A DNA stretch of 64,000 nucleotides from JACVRW01 sp963751105 (GCA_963751105.1 CAVVTG010000002.1:2728001-2792000); one strand, 5' to 3'; shown: positions 48,438 to 56,696, counted from the first letter of the stretch. The notes: generated from the letters alone by a model not told the origin. Numbers and translations are program-made.

Positions 48438-49318
48438 CCGGGCACCCCAACCCCGAGCGCCCTCACCGCCTCCTCGACCTCGCGCTGCTCGGCCTCGGTG
48501 AGCGCAAGCCGCGGGGGGCGGCAGGGGCCGCCGTCGTGCCCGGCGAGGTCCATAGCCGCCTTGAAGTACTGCACGAGCTTGGACTTCATGTCGAGGCGCC
48601 CGAGCGGGAGCAGGCGGGCGTAGAGCTCGCGTGCCTCCTCGAGCTGACCCTCGACGCACAGCCGCTGCAGCTCGACGCACTCGCTCGGGGCGATGTTGGC
48701 CACCCCGGCCACCCAGCCGGTGGCACCGGCGAGGAAGCCCTCCAGCGCCCAATCGTCGCCACCCACCAGCACCTCGAGGTCGTCGGTGGCGTTGATGATC
48801 GCCGCGATCCGGCGAGCGTCGCCCGAGCACTCCTTGATCGCTACCACGCCCTCTATGCCGGCCAGCCTGGCGATCAGCTCCGGTGGCATGTCGATGCCGC
48901 TCGACTTGGGGTTGTTGTAGGCCATCAGCGGCAGGTCGGTCGACCCGGCCACGGCGGCGTAGAAGGCCTCCACCTCGCGCGCGTCGCCCTGGTAGCCGAG
49001 CGAGGGGAGCATCATCAGCCCGCCCGCGCCCGCGGCGCCGGCATCCGCCGCGTAGCCACTCGAGATGGCCGGCGTCTCGCTCGAGATGCCCGCCGTGACG
49101 GTCACCCGGCCGTCGGCGGCCTCCACGAGGGTCTCGAGCACCTGGCGGCGCTCGGCGCGGCTGAGACTCTGGGCCTCGCCCATCGTGCCGTTGCCCACCA
49201 GCCCGGAGGCACCCTGCTCCAGCACCCACTCGGCGTTGCGGCGAAGCGCCGCAGTGTCCACGTCGCCGCTCTCGTCGAACGGCGTCATGGCGGCGGGGAT
49301 CACCCCTTCGAAGTGCAT
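48434..49318 (-). CDS. Dihydrodipicolinate synthase family protein, likely pyrroline-4-hydroxy-2-carboxylate deaminase
   Basis: Schiff-base TIM-barrel enzyme, 294 residues. The active lysine is in VVAIKECSGD (about residue 162), the Tyr in LMAYNNP (about 134), and GNGTMGEAQSLS (about 42) replaces the GTTGE loop of DapA. The Lys is conserved, so it is catalytic, but the neighbours argue for the deaminase step of hydroxyproline catabolism, which yields alpha-ketoglutarate semialdehyde, not lysine biosynthesis. First gene of the three-gene unit. Confidence 0.85.
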   Translation of the reverse strand: MHFEGVIPAAMTPFDESGDVDTAALRRNAEWVLEQGASGLVGNGTMGEAQSLSRAERRQVLETLVEAADGRVTVTAGISSETPAISSGYAADAGAAGAGGLMMLPSLGYQGDAREVEAFYAAVAGSTDLPLMAYNNPKSSGIDMPPELIARLAGIEGVVAIKECSGDARRIAAIINATDDLEVLVGGDDWALEGFLAGATGWVAGVANIAPSECVELQRLCVEGQLEEARELYARLLPLGRLDMKSKLVQYFKAAMDLAGHDGGPCRPPRLALTEAEQREVEEAVRALGVGVPG

Positions 49319-49361
49319 GCGCGAACTCCTCGCTCGGGAGCCCGTCAGTCTTGCACGCCGC

Positions 49362-50589
49362 TCAGTTCACGCCGAGCCGGTAGACCGGCCCGTTGAGCGA
49401 GATGGCGTAGACGCGGCCCCGGCCGTCCTCGCCGAACGACACGAGCCCGGGGACGCGCAGGCGCGTGCCGCGGTTGGGCGCGTTGCCGCTGCGCAGCCGA
49501 GCCAGGCGAATCACCGGGTTGCAGTAGTCGCCGTAGACGTAGCGGCCGTTCCACCCGCGTCCCAGCGACCGGTCGCGAATCACGTAGCCGCCGATGATCG
49601 AGCAGTAGCCACCGTCCTGCGAGTGGGCGATCGCCGGGGGGCGGTGCCGGGGAGCGCTTCCGTCCTCGTAGCGGCTGCGGCCCTCCCACACGTCCCAGCC
49701 GAAGTTGTCGCCCGCCCGCGGCGCGCGGTCGCCACCGCGGCCCGGCGTGTAGTCGATCTCCTCCACGGCGTCCTGGCCAACGTCACCGATGGTGAGCGAG
49801 CCGGTGCGCCGGTCGAACGAGAAGCGGTACGGATTGCGCAGGCCGTAGGCGAAGATCTCGCCGCGCGCGCCCGAGCGGCCGCGGAAGGGATTGCTCTGCG
49901 GGATGCCGTAGCCGCCGTTGGGCCGCGGCTCGATACGGATGAGCTTGCCCAGGATCTGTGAGAGGTCCTGCCCGTTGTCGTCGGGGTCGCCGCCGCCACC
50001 GCCGTCGCCGAAGGCCACGTAGAGTCGGCCGTCCGGGCCGAACTGGACCTGGCCGCCCTTGTGGTTGAAGCGCCGGTGCGGCACGCTGATCACGGTGCGC
50101 CGGCTGGCCGCGTCGGCGCGGTCCGGGTTGCCGGAGCGCTCGTACTGGGCGACGGTCGGGTAACCCCGTTGGTCGGTGTAGTAGACGTAGAAGCGCCCGG
50201 AATCGGCGTAGTCCGGCGCGAAGGCCATCGACAGCAGCCCGCTCTCGCCGCCGGTGCTCACCAGATTCGACATGTCGAGGAAGGCTTGGCCGAGTGTGCG
50301 CCCGCCCTTGACGATCACGATGCGGCCGCCGCGCTCGACCACGAATCGGCGCCGGTCGCCGCGCGGGGCGGTCAGATAGGTGGGCTCGGAGAAGGTGCCG
50401 AGGCGCAGAAGGCGCACGTTGCGACGGGCGCCGGCACTGTCGGCCGGTTCCTTGGCGCCGCCGGCTCCCTGCGCGCTGGTGGCCGCGGGCGGTGACGAGG
50501 ACCGGTCGTCGTCGTCCGACGAGGAACAGCCTGCGATGAGTGCGGCCGCCGACAGACAGGCGGCGATTGCGTAGGGACGTAAGCCTCAC
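49362..50589 (-). CDS. PQQ-dependent sugar dehydrogenase-like lipoprotein, frameshift in the signal peptide
   Basis: Soluble-glucose-dehydrogenase/HHIP-type six-bladed propeller exported as a lipoprotein. The 49362-50417 part (351 residues) holds GESGLLSMAFAPDY, RRFNHKGGQVQFGPDG, AFGDGGGGGDPDDNGQ and the AYGLRNPYRFSFD motif with the calcium/PQQ-side residues. Upstream in frame are a lipobox LIAGC and a Ser/Asp-rich spacer, but no start codon. GTG 50589 has a ribosome site and would yield MRLTSYAIAACLSAAALIAGC if one base of the three-base run at 50574-50576 were removed. So the real gene is probably 49362-50589 with an indel. Confidence 0.78.
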
Positions 50590-50630
50590 GCCACCTCAGT
50601 ATGGCAATCGCCCCGCTAGTCTCTGCCGCT

Positions 50631-50704
50631 CGGGCTGTGGCGCAGCTTGGTAGCGCGCTCCGTTCGGGTCGGAGAGGTCGCTGGTTCAAATCCAGTCAGC
50701 CCGA
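50631..50704 (+). tRNA. tRNA-Pro, anticodon CGG
   Basis: 74 nt without encoded CCA. Acceptor CGGGCTG (50631-50637) pairs CAGCCCG (50697-50703) with discriminator A. The anticodon stem CTCCG/CGGAG encloses TTCGGGT, anticodon CGG, decoding CCG. The T-loop TTCAAAT is closed by CTGG/CCAG. Located 42 nt from the sugar dehydrogenase and 20 nt from the beta-helix gene stop. Confidence 0.93.
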
Positions 50705-50723
50705 CTCTGGGCCGCGGGTCTGG

Positions 50724-52106
50724 CTAGAGCCGCCGCGGTGTGAGCTTCAGGGTGTGGCGCTTGGTGCGGCTGTTGCCGGCTCGGTCGCGCAGGCTGATCG
50801 TCAGCTTGGCGGTGACGGTTTGGCCTTGGTCGAGTGCGCGGGCCAAGCGGGCTTGCAGCTTCGCGCCGAGACGCAGTTTCACGGTGCGGGTGTCGCCCTT
50901 GGCGATGTAGCGCTCACGCGGCAGGGCGAGCGTGTGGGCGCGGGCGGCGTCGGAGATGCGGATCTTGGCCGTCGCTGACAGCCACAGGTCTTCGTTTCCA
51001 GCTGTCACGGTCAGCCGCAGCGAGCGTCCGAGACGCTGACTCGCCTGACGGACAAGTCGTGCCCGCGGGGCTAGGTGGTCGGCGGGCGTGGCTGGCTGGC
51101 CGGGTGTGGGGGCCGGCCGGGGCCCGGCGGGCGCGGCGGGGCGTTCAGGGCCGGGGCGGCAGATCACGTTGAGACACTGGGCGGGGTTGCCGTTGCCGCT
51201 GGCGTAGTTGATGCCCGACTGGTTTCCGGGCACGGCACTGATGCCGTAGCGGGCGTTGTCGTTGGCGGTGTTTTGGGCCAGGTAGTTGCCGGGGCTCTGC
51301 ACGTCGATCCCGTCCCCGTTGATGTCGTCGAGGCCCAATTCAGGCGGGGCGGACCGAATGCCGAACACGCTGTTTTCGATCAGCCGGTTGCCGGTCGAGT
51401 CTGGCCCGATGTCAAAGCCGTCGCCGCCGAGGCCGTAGCAGTGGGGTGACGGGATGCCGGGCAGCTGTGACGGCACCAGGTTTGCCTTGAACAGGTTGTC
51501 GTCGGCGTTTGAGGTGTAAAGCGGCCCGCCCATCCCGCCGCACAGGCTGTTGTGCACGATCCGGTTTCGGTGGGCGTTTGACATGGACAGGGCGCCGGCG
51601 GGCGCGCCGATGTCGTTGTCGGCGACCAGGTTGTCGGTGCTGTTGTACAGGCCGATGCCGCCTTCTGAGCGGCCGGTGTTGTGTTCGACGCGGTTTCGGT
51701 GCGAGCCAGTCAGGCCGATGCCCGTGCCGCCGCCCGCGGTGCGGATGTGGTGGATGTGGCTGTCGGTGATCTCGTTGAGCGAGATCCCCCAGGCGGTGCC
51801 GTTTCGGACGGTGATGTTGCGCCGGCCGTAGGCGACGATGGCGTCGCCGAAGTAGGAGCTGATCTCGTGGCCGTTCAGGTCGAGAGTGACGTCGTCGTCG
51901 GCGATCAGGATCGAGGCGTAGCTGTCTGTGCCGTCGGGCCGGGGTACGGTGGGCGCGCCTTCGCCACAGTGCAGGTCGGCGGTCAGCGTGGTGTCCTGGG
52001 TGAGCTGATCACCGCAGGACAGCACGCTGGCGTGAGCGGCGCCGGGCAGGACCAACAGAGAGCCGGCGGCGAGCGACAGCAGGCACGTGATCAGGGGCTT
52101 TCGCAT
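50724..52106 (-). CDS. Secreted right-handed beta-helix (NosD/pectate-lyase-like) protein
   Basis: 460 residues. Signal peptide to about residue 26 (LPGAAHA), then from 60 to 300 stacked short coils (NRVEHNTGRSEGGIGLYNS, NLVADNDIGAPAGALSMSN, NRIVHNS) typical of a parallel beta-helix with Asn ladders, then a Pro/Ala linker (about 315-345) and a C-terminal beta-domain (ITISLRD type: AKLTISLRDRAGNSRTKRHTL). Possibly polysaccharide-binding or cleaving on the cell surface; no catalytic site seen. Base composition looks slightly lower in GC than in the neighbours, and it adjoins a tRNA, so transfer is possible, but I see no duplicated tRNA end. Confidence 0.8.
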   Translation of the reverse strand: MRKPLITCLLSLAAGSLLVLPGAAHASVLSCGDQLTQDTTLTADLHCGEGAPTVPRPDGTDSYASILIADDDVTLDLNGHEISSYFGDAIVAYGRRNITVRNGTAWGISLNEITDSHIHHIRTAGGGTGIGLTGSHRNRVEHNTGRSEGGIGLYNSTDNLVADNDIGAPAGALSMSNAHRNRIVHNSLCGGMGGPLYTSNADDNLFKANLVPSQLPGIPSPHCYGLGGDGFDIGPDSTGNRLIENSVFGIRSAPPELGLDDINGDGIDVQSPGNYLAQNTANDNARYGISAVPGNQSGINYASGNGNPAQCLNVICRPGPERPAAPAGPRPAPTPGQPATPADHLAPRARLVRQASQRLGRSLRLTVTAGNEDLWLSATAKIRISDAARAHTLALPRERYIAKGDTRTVKLRLGAKLQARLARALDQGQTVTAKLTISLRDRAGNSRTKRHTLKLTPRRL

Positions 52107-52214
52107 GGGTGCGGGCCTTCCTGGCGGCGGGGAGCGGGGCTGGTGCTTGAACGGTGAACGCCCGGGGCGGCTTGCCCGTACGCGGCTGCGACTTTTTTGG
52201 GCCTGGCCGCTCGC

Positions 52215-52709
52215 CTACAGAGCCTTCGAGCACTCCACCGGGCCCGCTCCCGGACACAGGTCCAGTGAGTCGGCCACGGTGCGCAGCAGCTGCCAGAGCT
52301 GCGCCTGCTCGGCCTCGTCGAGGGCGCTGAGCAGGTCTTCCTCGCCGGTTCCGATCGCGGCGTCGGCCTCGTCCACCAGACGACGGCCGCCGCCGGTCAG
52401 ATCCATCACGTAGCGGCGGCGATCCGATTCGTCGCGCGAGCGCTCGATGAGGCCGCGCTCGTAGAGGTCGGCGGTCACGCCCGCGAGGTTGCTGTAGTCG
52501 ATTCCCAGGCCGTCGCCCACCTCGGTCTGCGACGCGGGGCCCATGGCCTCGAGCTGCTTGAGCACGATGTACTGCTGGGGGCTGAGGTCCAGGGGGCGCA
52601 GGGCGCGGCGAAAGCGGGCGACCGACTCCTGGCCGAGGCGGGCGATCAGCACTCCATAGGGCACACGGGCGTCAGCCGAGCTGGAGATCGACGCCTGTAC
52701 CTGAGCCAT
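52215..52709 (-). CDS. MarR family transcriptional regulator
   Basis: 164 residues from ATG 52709 (MAQVQASIS). Winged helix: LSPQQYIVLKQLEAMG, SQTEVGDGLGIDYSNLAGVTADLYERGLIERSRDESDRRRYVMDLT (about 45-110). The DRR wing is intact. It is divergent from the YceI gene over a short spacer with dyads and very likely represses it and/or itself; typical inducers are small phenolics or oxidants. TAAGAT 7 nt upstream supports this start over an ATG nine codons earlier. Confidence 0.87.
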   Translation of the reverse strand: MAQVQASISSSADARVPYGVLIARLGQESVARFRRALRPLDLSPQQYIVLKQLEAMGPASQTEVGDGLGIDYSNLAGVTADLYERGLIERSRDESDRRRYVMDLTGGGRRLVDEADAAIGTGEEDLLSALDEAEQAQLWQLLRTVADSLDLCPGAGPVECSKAL

Positions 52710-52716
52710 GGTCCCG

Positions 52717-52722
52717 ATCTTA
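52717..52722 (-). promoter_or_regulatory. Leaderless -10 element of the marR-type gene
   Basis: TAAGAT on the minus strand ends 7 nt before ATG 52709. Confidence 0.4.
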
Positions 52723-52740
52723 ACGTCGCCGGACATTGCT

Positions 52741-52768
52741 GGTACGATACCATGATGGTTGTTAACCA
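52741..52768. promoter_or_regulatory. Two adjacent dyads between the MarR and YceI genes
   Basis: GGTACGATACC (52741-52751; GGTA/TACC arms) and TGGTTGTTAACCA (52756-52768; TGGTT/AACCA arms) lie end to end, upstream of the YceI ribosome site. Position and symmetry make them candidate MarR operators. Confidence 0.45.
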
Positions 52769-52789
52769 CTATCAGGGAGGACACCCGTC

Positions 52790-53344
52790 GTGACCACAGC
52801 AACACAGCCCTTCACCGAGAAGTACGTAGCCGACCCCGTCCACGCCTCGTTCGGCTTTGCCGTCCGCTATTCGGGCCTGTCCGACTACCGCGGCAGCCTC
52901 AGCGACGTCCAGGCCAGCCTCGACGCCGATGACTCCGGCCTCGCGCTCGAGGGCGCCGCTCAGGTGGATTCGATCTCGATTCAGAACCCGCCCCAGTTCC
53001 GCTCCCACGTGCTCGGCCCGGAGTTCTTCGACGTCCAGAACCACCCCACCGTCTCGTTTCGCTCGACCAAGGTCGACCTCGACGACGACGGCAGCGCCCG
53101 CGTGGAGGGTGAGCTCACCATCCGCGGCACCACGCGCCCGGTGATCGCCACCGGTAACTGGTCCGAGCCGCGCGAGGGACTCGGCGGCACCAAGGCCGGC
53201 CTCGAGCTCACCACCACGTTCGACCGTCGCGACTTCGGCTTCGACTGGCAGATGGAGCTGCCCGGCGGCGGCATCGCGCTCGACTACGACGTGACCCTCA
53301 CCGCCAACCTGCCGCTCGTGCCGGCCGAAGAGGCTCAGGGCTAG
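52790..53344 (+). CDS. YceI family protein
   Basis: 184-residue lipocalin-like barrel of the YceI/polyisoprenoid-binding family: YVADPVHASFGFAVRYSGLSDYRG, VDSISIQNPPQFRSHVLGPEFFD and PTVSFRSTKVDL are the conserved blocks. No signal peptide, so cytoplasmic. GTG 52790 behind GGGAGGAC. It binds an isoprenoid or other lipid; induction by the adjacent MarR protein is likely. Confidence 0.9.
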   Translation: MTTATQPFTEKYVADPVHASFGFAVRYSGLSDYRGSLSDVQASLDADDSGLALEGAAQVDSISIQNPPQFRSHVLGPEFFDVQNHPTVSFRSTKVDLDDDGSARVEGELTIRGTTRPVIATGNWSEPREGLGGTKAGLELTTTFDRRDFGFDWQMELPGGGIALDYDVTLTANLPLVPAEEAQG

Positions 53345-53348
53345 TCCG

Positions 53349-53954
53349 ATGAAGATCCTGGGCATCTCCGGATCGCTCAGGCGCGACTCCCACAACTCGC
53401 GCCTGCTCCGGGCGGCGGCACGTTCGCTGCCGCCCGGAGCGGTGCTCGAGCTCTACGACGGGCTCGCGCACCTACCGCCCTTCAACGAGGACCTCGAGCT
53501 CTACCCGCCGGCGCCGGTCGTCGGGTGGCAGGAGGCCATCGCCGAAGCCGACGCTCTCCTGTTCAGCACGCCGGAGTACAACGCGTCGATTCCTGGCTTG
53601 CTCAAGAACGCGGTCGACTGGGCCTCCCGGCCCTTCCCGGACAACGTCCTGCGCGACCGGCCGGCGGGCGTGATCGGCACCAGCACCGGCCTGTTCGGGG
53701 CGGTATGGGCGCAGGCCGAGCTGCGCAAGGTCCTGCGCTACGCGGGCGCCCACGTGCTCGACGAGGAGCTCCCGGTGCCCACGGCCGACCTGGCCTTCAG
53801 CCCCGACGACGGCCTGCTGGTGCCGGAGCTGGGTCAGCGCCTGCGCGAGCTGCTGGAGGCGCTTGCGCGGGAAGCCGCTGCTCCGCTGGAGGCGGCGGGC
53901 TCTCGCCCAGCGCCGCCGCAGCCAGCCGCTGTCCCAGCAGTGGCCCGAACTTGA
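53349..53954 (+). CDS. NADPH-dependent FMN reductase
   Basis: Flavodoxin-like quinone/FMN reductase, 201 residues. FMN binding: GSLRRDSHNSRLL (8-20) and PEYNASIPGLLKNAVDWASRP (about 77-97). Starts 4 nt after YceI, so the two form an operon under the MarR regulator, a common redox-stress pairing. The last 50 residues are Ala/Pro-rich and lie opposite the coding end of the convergent oxidase gene. Confidence 0.88.
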   Translation: MKILGISGSLRRDSHNSRLLRAAARSLPPGAVLELYDGLAHLPPFNEDLELYPPAPVVGWQEAIAEADALLFSTPEYNASIPGLLKNAVDWASRPFPDNVLRDRPAGVIGTSTGLFGAVWAQAELRKVLRYAGAHVLDEELPVPTADLAFSPDDGLLVPELGQRLRELLEALAREAAAPLEAAGSRPAPPQPAAVPAVART

Positions 53955-54939
53955 ACAGGTTGTCCCCCGCGAGGGCGAGCACCGAGCCGTTGTCCCACAC
54001 CCGGGAGCTGTCGCTTCCCTCGGGCAGCATCGAAGTGAGGCAGAGGCGCAGCTCGGCCGGCTCGGGAACCAGGCCGGGCAGCGCGCTCTCCACGTAGGCC
54101 GCGATTCGCCCCACCATCTCCGCCACGCCCGACTCGCGGTCGGCGTCGAGGGGGATCTCATCGTCGGCCGCCAGGCCCACCGCGTACTGGGGCGCGCCGG
54201 GAAGCGGTGAGGCGTAGACGATCTCCGGATGGTCGCCGCTCTGCTCCTGCAGGCAGGGCAGCCGCCCCGCCAGAGCGGGATCGCGCAGCGGGAACGTGGC
54301 CCGCACGTGGAGGCCCACCGATACCGGCACGTCGAATCCGGCCGCCGGGGCCAGCTCCCGGATGCCCACGCCGGCGCAGATGACCACACGCTCAGCAGTC
54401 CAGACCCCCTCCGAGCTCTCCACCAGCGCGGGTTCGCCCGGGTCGACCCGGAACACCTGCCCCTCGATCAGGCGATGCCGCACGGCCCCGGCCAGCGCCG
54501 CGATGGAGCTCCGCACATCGGTGGGACCGGCCAGCTCGTCGAGCACCGCGGGCCCGCTCACCGGGCGCATGATCGGCAGCAGCCGCTCCTGATCGGCCTG
54601 GTCGAGCATCCGGGCCGGCAGGCCCTCGGCGGTCAGCAGGGCTTCCAGCTCGGGTGCGTGGGACCCGGCCACCACCAGACCCTGCCGCCCGATCAGCGTC
54701 ACGCCCAGTCGCGCCTGCCAGTCCTCCCAGATCGCCCGGGACGCGGCGGCGTCGCGCACCAGCTCGGGGCGGCGGTGAGCGTGACGGAAGATGCGCGTGC
54801 GCCCCGCCGACTGTCCGGCGCCCGGCCTCGCGGCCTCGAAGATGCGGAAGTCGACTCCTCGTTGCTCGAGGGCGTACGCGGTGGACAGGCCGACGATGCC
54901 CGCCCCCACCACGATGACGTCGGCCGAACGGCCCTGCAT
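53797..54939 (-). CDS. FAD-dependent oxidoreductase (DAO family)
   Basis: 380 residues. FAD loop VVGAGIVGLSTAYALEQRG (10-28), GQSAGRTRIFRHAHRRPE (about 43), VVICAGVGIRELAPAAGFD near 186 and a C-terminal GDNLFKFGPLLGQRLAA. The last 30 residues are a Pro/Ala/Arg tail encoded antisense to the FMN reductase, a 158-bp convergent overlap. One base separates it from the small upstream gene. Likely a D-amino-acid or sarcosine-type oxidase; substrate unknown. Confidence 0.85.
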   Translation of the reverse strand: MQGRSADVIVVGAGIVGLSTAYALEQRGVDFRIFEAARPGAGQSAGRTRIFRHAHRRPELVRDAAASRAIWEDWQARLGVTLIGRQGLVVAGSHAPELEALLTAEGLPARMLDQADQERLLPIMRPVSGPAVLDELAGPTDVRSSIAALAGAVRHRLIEGQVFRVDPGEPALVESSEGVWTAERVVICAGVGIRELAPAAGFDVPVSVGLHVRATFPLRDPALAGRLPCLQEQSGDHPEIVYASPLPGAPQYAVGLAADDEIPLDADRESGVAEMVGRIAAYVESALPGLVPEPAELRLCLTSMLPEGSDSSRVWDNGSVLALAGDNLFKFGPLLGQRLAAAALGESPPPPAEQRLPAQAPPAARAGADPAPAPAGRRRG

Positions 54940-54940
54940 C

Positions 54941-55198
54941 TCAGGCCGCGACGGCGTTGTAGTAGCGCACGGCGAGACCCGTGAGGAGGGTCTCGAAACA
55001 GGCCTCGACCGTCATGTCGTGGGCCTCGGCGTAGCTCACCAGCCCCGTGTCCTCGATGGCCTCGCTCTGCGTGATCACCTCGTCCACCAGGTCGGGGTGC
55101 TGGTCGGAGAAGAATGCGCCCATCGAGTAGAGGCTCGTGTCCATGAGCGACTCGATGAACTCCTCGCCCTCGGCTGCGCGGCTGCGCTTCGCGGCCAT
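54941..55198 (-). CDS. Small conserved-looking protein, unknown function
   Basis: 85 residues, all alpha, acidic: EEFIESLMDTSLYSMGAFFSDQHPD, TQSEAIEDTGLVSYAEAHDM, EACFETLLTGLAVRYYNAVAA. No recognised domain. One nt upstream of the DAO gene, so co-transcribed; perhaps a small partner or assembly factor, which is only suggested by spacing. Leaderless ATG 55198. Confidence 0.65.
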   Translation of the reverse strand: MAAKRSRAAEGEEFIESLMDTSLYSMGAFFSDQHPDLVDEVITQSEAIEDTGLVSYAEAHDMTVEACFETLLTGLAVRYYNAVAA

Positions 55199-55206
55199 CG
55201 CGGGTG

Positions 55207-55212
55207 AGGTTA
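55207..55212 (-). promoter_or_regulatory. Leaderless -10 element of the small gene/DAO unit
   Basis: TAACCT (minus strand) ends 8 nt before ATG 55198. Confidence 0.4.
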
Positions 55213-55237
55213 CCGGCGCCCGGCGCGCCGTCGCGGC

Positions 55238-56626
55238 TCAGGGAACGAGGTCGTTGACCCCGCCGCTGACCCCGTCCACCGTGTCGCCCACCTGGGGCGG
55301 CACGGGCTCGGGCAGCGTGACCGGCGGGACCGTCTGGCCCGGAGCCGGCTGGCCCACCTGCGGCAGCGGGACCTGTGGGGTGTTCACCTGCGGCAGCCGC
55401 ACCTCGGGCAGTCTGGGGTTCACCCGCGGGACGACGCTCGGAGCCTGGCCCTGTCCGGAGCCGGCGGCGGGTGGCTGCGCGGCTGCGCCGCTCCCCGAGG
55501 TGGCGGGCTCCGAAGCCGCCGGCGCCTCCAGGGTCTCTCCGCCGCCAGAGCGGTCGCGGCGACGCCTGTCGCTGCGCCGGTCGCCGGACTTCGTCCCGTT
55601 CTTCCCGTTGGCGTCGCCGCCCGCCGATGAGCCGGTCCCGGGCTGCCCGGGACCACGCTCGACCGCAGCGCCCGTGCTGCTCTGGCCGGCCGGAGAGGAG
55701 TCGTCGCCGGAGCCGCCACCTGCGTCACGACCGGCCTCGAGCGCAGCGCCTCCCGCACCGGCCAACGCCACGGCCGCCACCAGCGCCGCTGCCTTGTGTG
55801 AGGCGAGCCCGCCGAGCATGCCCGTGCCGCCCCCGCTCGAGGAGAGGCCCCACGAGAAGGGCAGCAGGCCGGCGAGCTTCTCGCGCACCGTCCGTGTCCG
55901 CAGCGGCTCGACACCGAGCTCGCGGGCGAGTCGCCGGCAGGCGCTGCAGCGCTTGGCGTGGCGGGCGAGCCGGCGCTCGTCGCCGGACGCTCCGGCACCG
56001 TCGGCCAGGCGCATGATGGTGCCGACGCTGGCGACGCAGCGGCGTCCCTCCGACACCTGCTCATACTCGCTCTTGAAGCGATGGCGCGCTCCCACGAGCG
56101 TTCGCTCGACCGCCGGCCGGCGCATATCGAGCCGCTCGCCGATCTCGCGGTAGGACAACCCCTCCACGTCCTTCATCACGAGTATCCGGGCCTGCACGTC
56201 GGGCAGCTCGTCGAGGGCGCCGCGGAGGTGGTCCAGCCGTTCCTTGGTGATCAGGGCCGACTCGGGCTGCTCGGCGCCGTCAATGCGGAGGCGGTCCGAC
56301 GGCCGCAGTGCCGTCTCGGCGTCCATCGACACCTCCACCGCGCCGGACGAGCGCCGGTGAGCGTCGATCGCCGCGTTGCGCGCGATCTCGTAGATCCAGG
56401 GCCGGAAGTGCAGTTCGCCTTCGGTCTCGCGCATGCGACGCAGCGCGGACAGGAACACCTCCTGGGTCACGTCCTCCGCCCGGGCCTCGTCGCGGAGCAT
56501 GCTGCGCACGAACGCGGCTATCGAGGCGCGGTAGCGGCTGTAGAGGTCTTCGAAGGCCGGGTCGTCGCCCGCGCGGACCTGTGCGACCAGGTCGCGATCG
56601 GACGCTTCGGTGCGAGTGATGGTCAT
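55238..56626 (-). CDS. ECF sigma factor fused to a zinc anti-sigma (ZAS) domain, a TM segment and a Pro-rich tail
   Basis: 462 residues. Sigma-70 region 2 (about 12-90; FEDLYSRYRASIAAF, DVTQEVFLSALRRM) and region 4 (about 130-185; GLSYREIGERLDMRRPAVERTLVGA) are complete. They are followed by C197...H223xxxC227xxC230, spaced exactly as the zinc-binding C11/H37/C41/C44 of the anti-sigma factor RsrA. A hydrophobic segment (about 277-297) and about 165 residues of Gly/Ser/Arg- then Pro/Val/Gln-rich sequence follow, probably outside the cell. It would be a membrane-tethered sigma factor holding its own inhibitor, freed by a redox or proteolytic signal; mechanism inferred. Confidence 0.85.
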   Translation of the reverse strand: MTITRTEASDRDLVAQVRAGDDPAFEDLYSRYRASIAAFVRSMLRDEARAEDVTQEVFLSALRRMRETEGELHFRPWIYEIARNAAIDAHRRSSGAVEVSMDAETALRPSDRLRIDGAEQPESALITKERLDHLRGALDELPDVQARILVMKDVEGLSYREIGERLDMRRPAVERTLVGARHRFKSEYEQVSEGRRCVASVGTIMRLADGAGASGDERRLARHAKRCSACRRLARELGVEPLRTRTVREKLAGLLPFSWGLSSSGGGTGMLGGLASHKAAALVAAVALAGAGGAALEAGRDAGGGSGDDSSPAGQSSTGAAVERGPGQPGTGSSAGGDANGKNGTKSGDRRSDRRRRDRSGGGETLEAPAASEPATSGSGAAAQPPAAGSGQGQAPSVVPRVNPRLPEVRLPQVNTPQVPLPQVGQPAPGQTVPPVTLPEPVPPQVGDTVDGVSGGVNDLVP

Positions 56627-56696
56627 TGGCGGCGTGCCTGCCTCATCCTCCTGATCGGCCTTCTACCCCGAAAACTCCAGTCCGAAAGTGCCGTAA

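Noticed and set aside
50705..52200. Genomic island with attachment sites next to tRNA-Pro
   Set aside because: No integrase, no transposase and no second copy of the tRNA 3' end seen.
52185..52214. Rho-independent terminator at the T6 run near 52193
   Set aside because: No stable stem immediately before the T-run in either direction.
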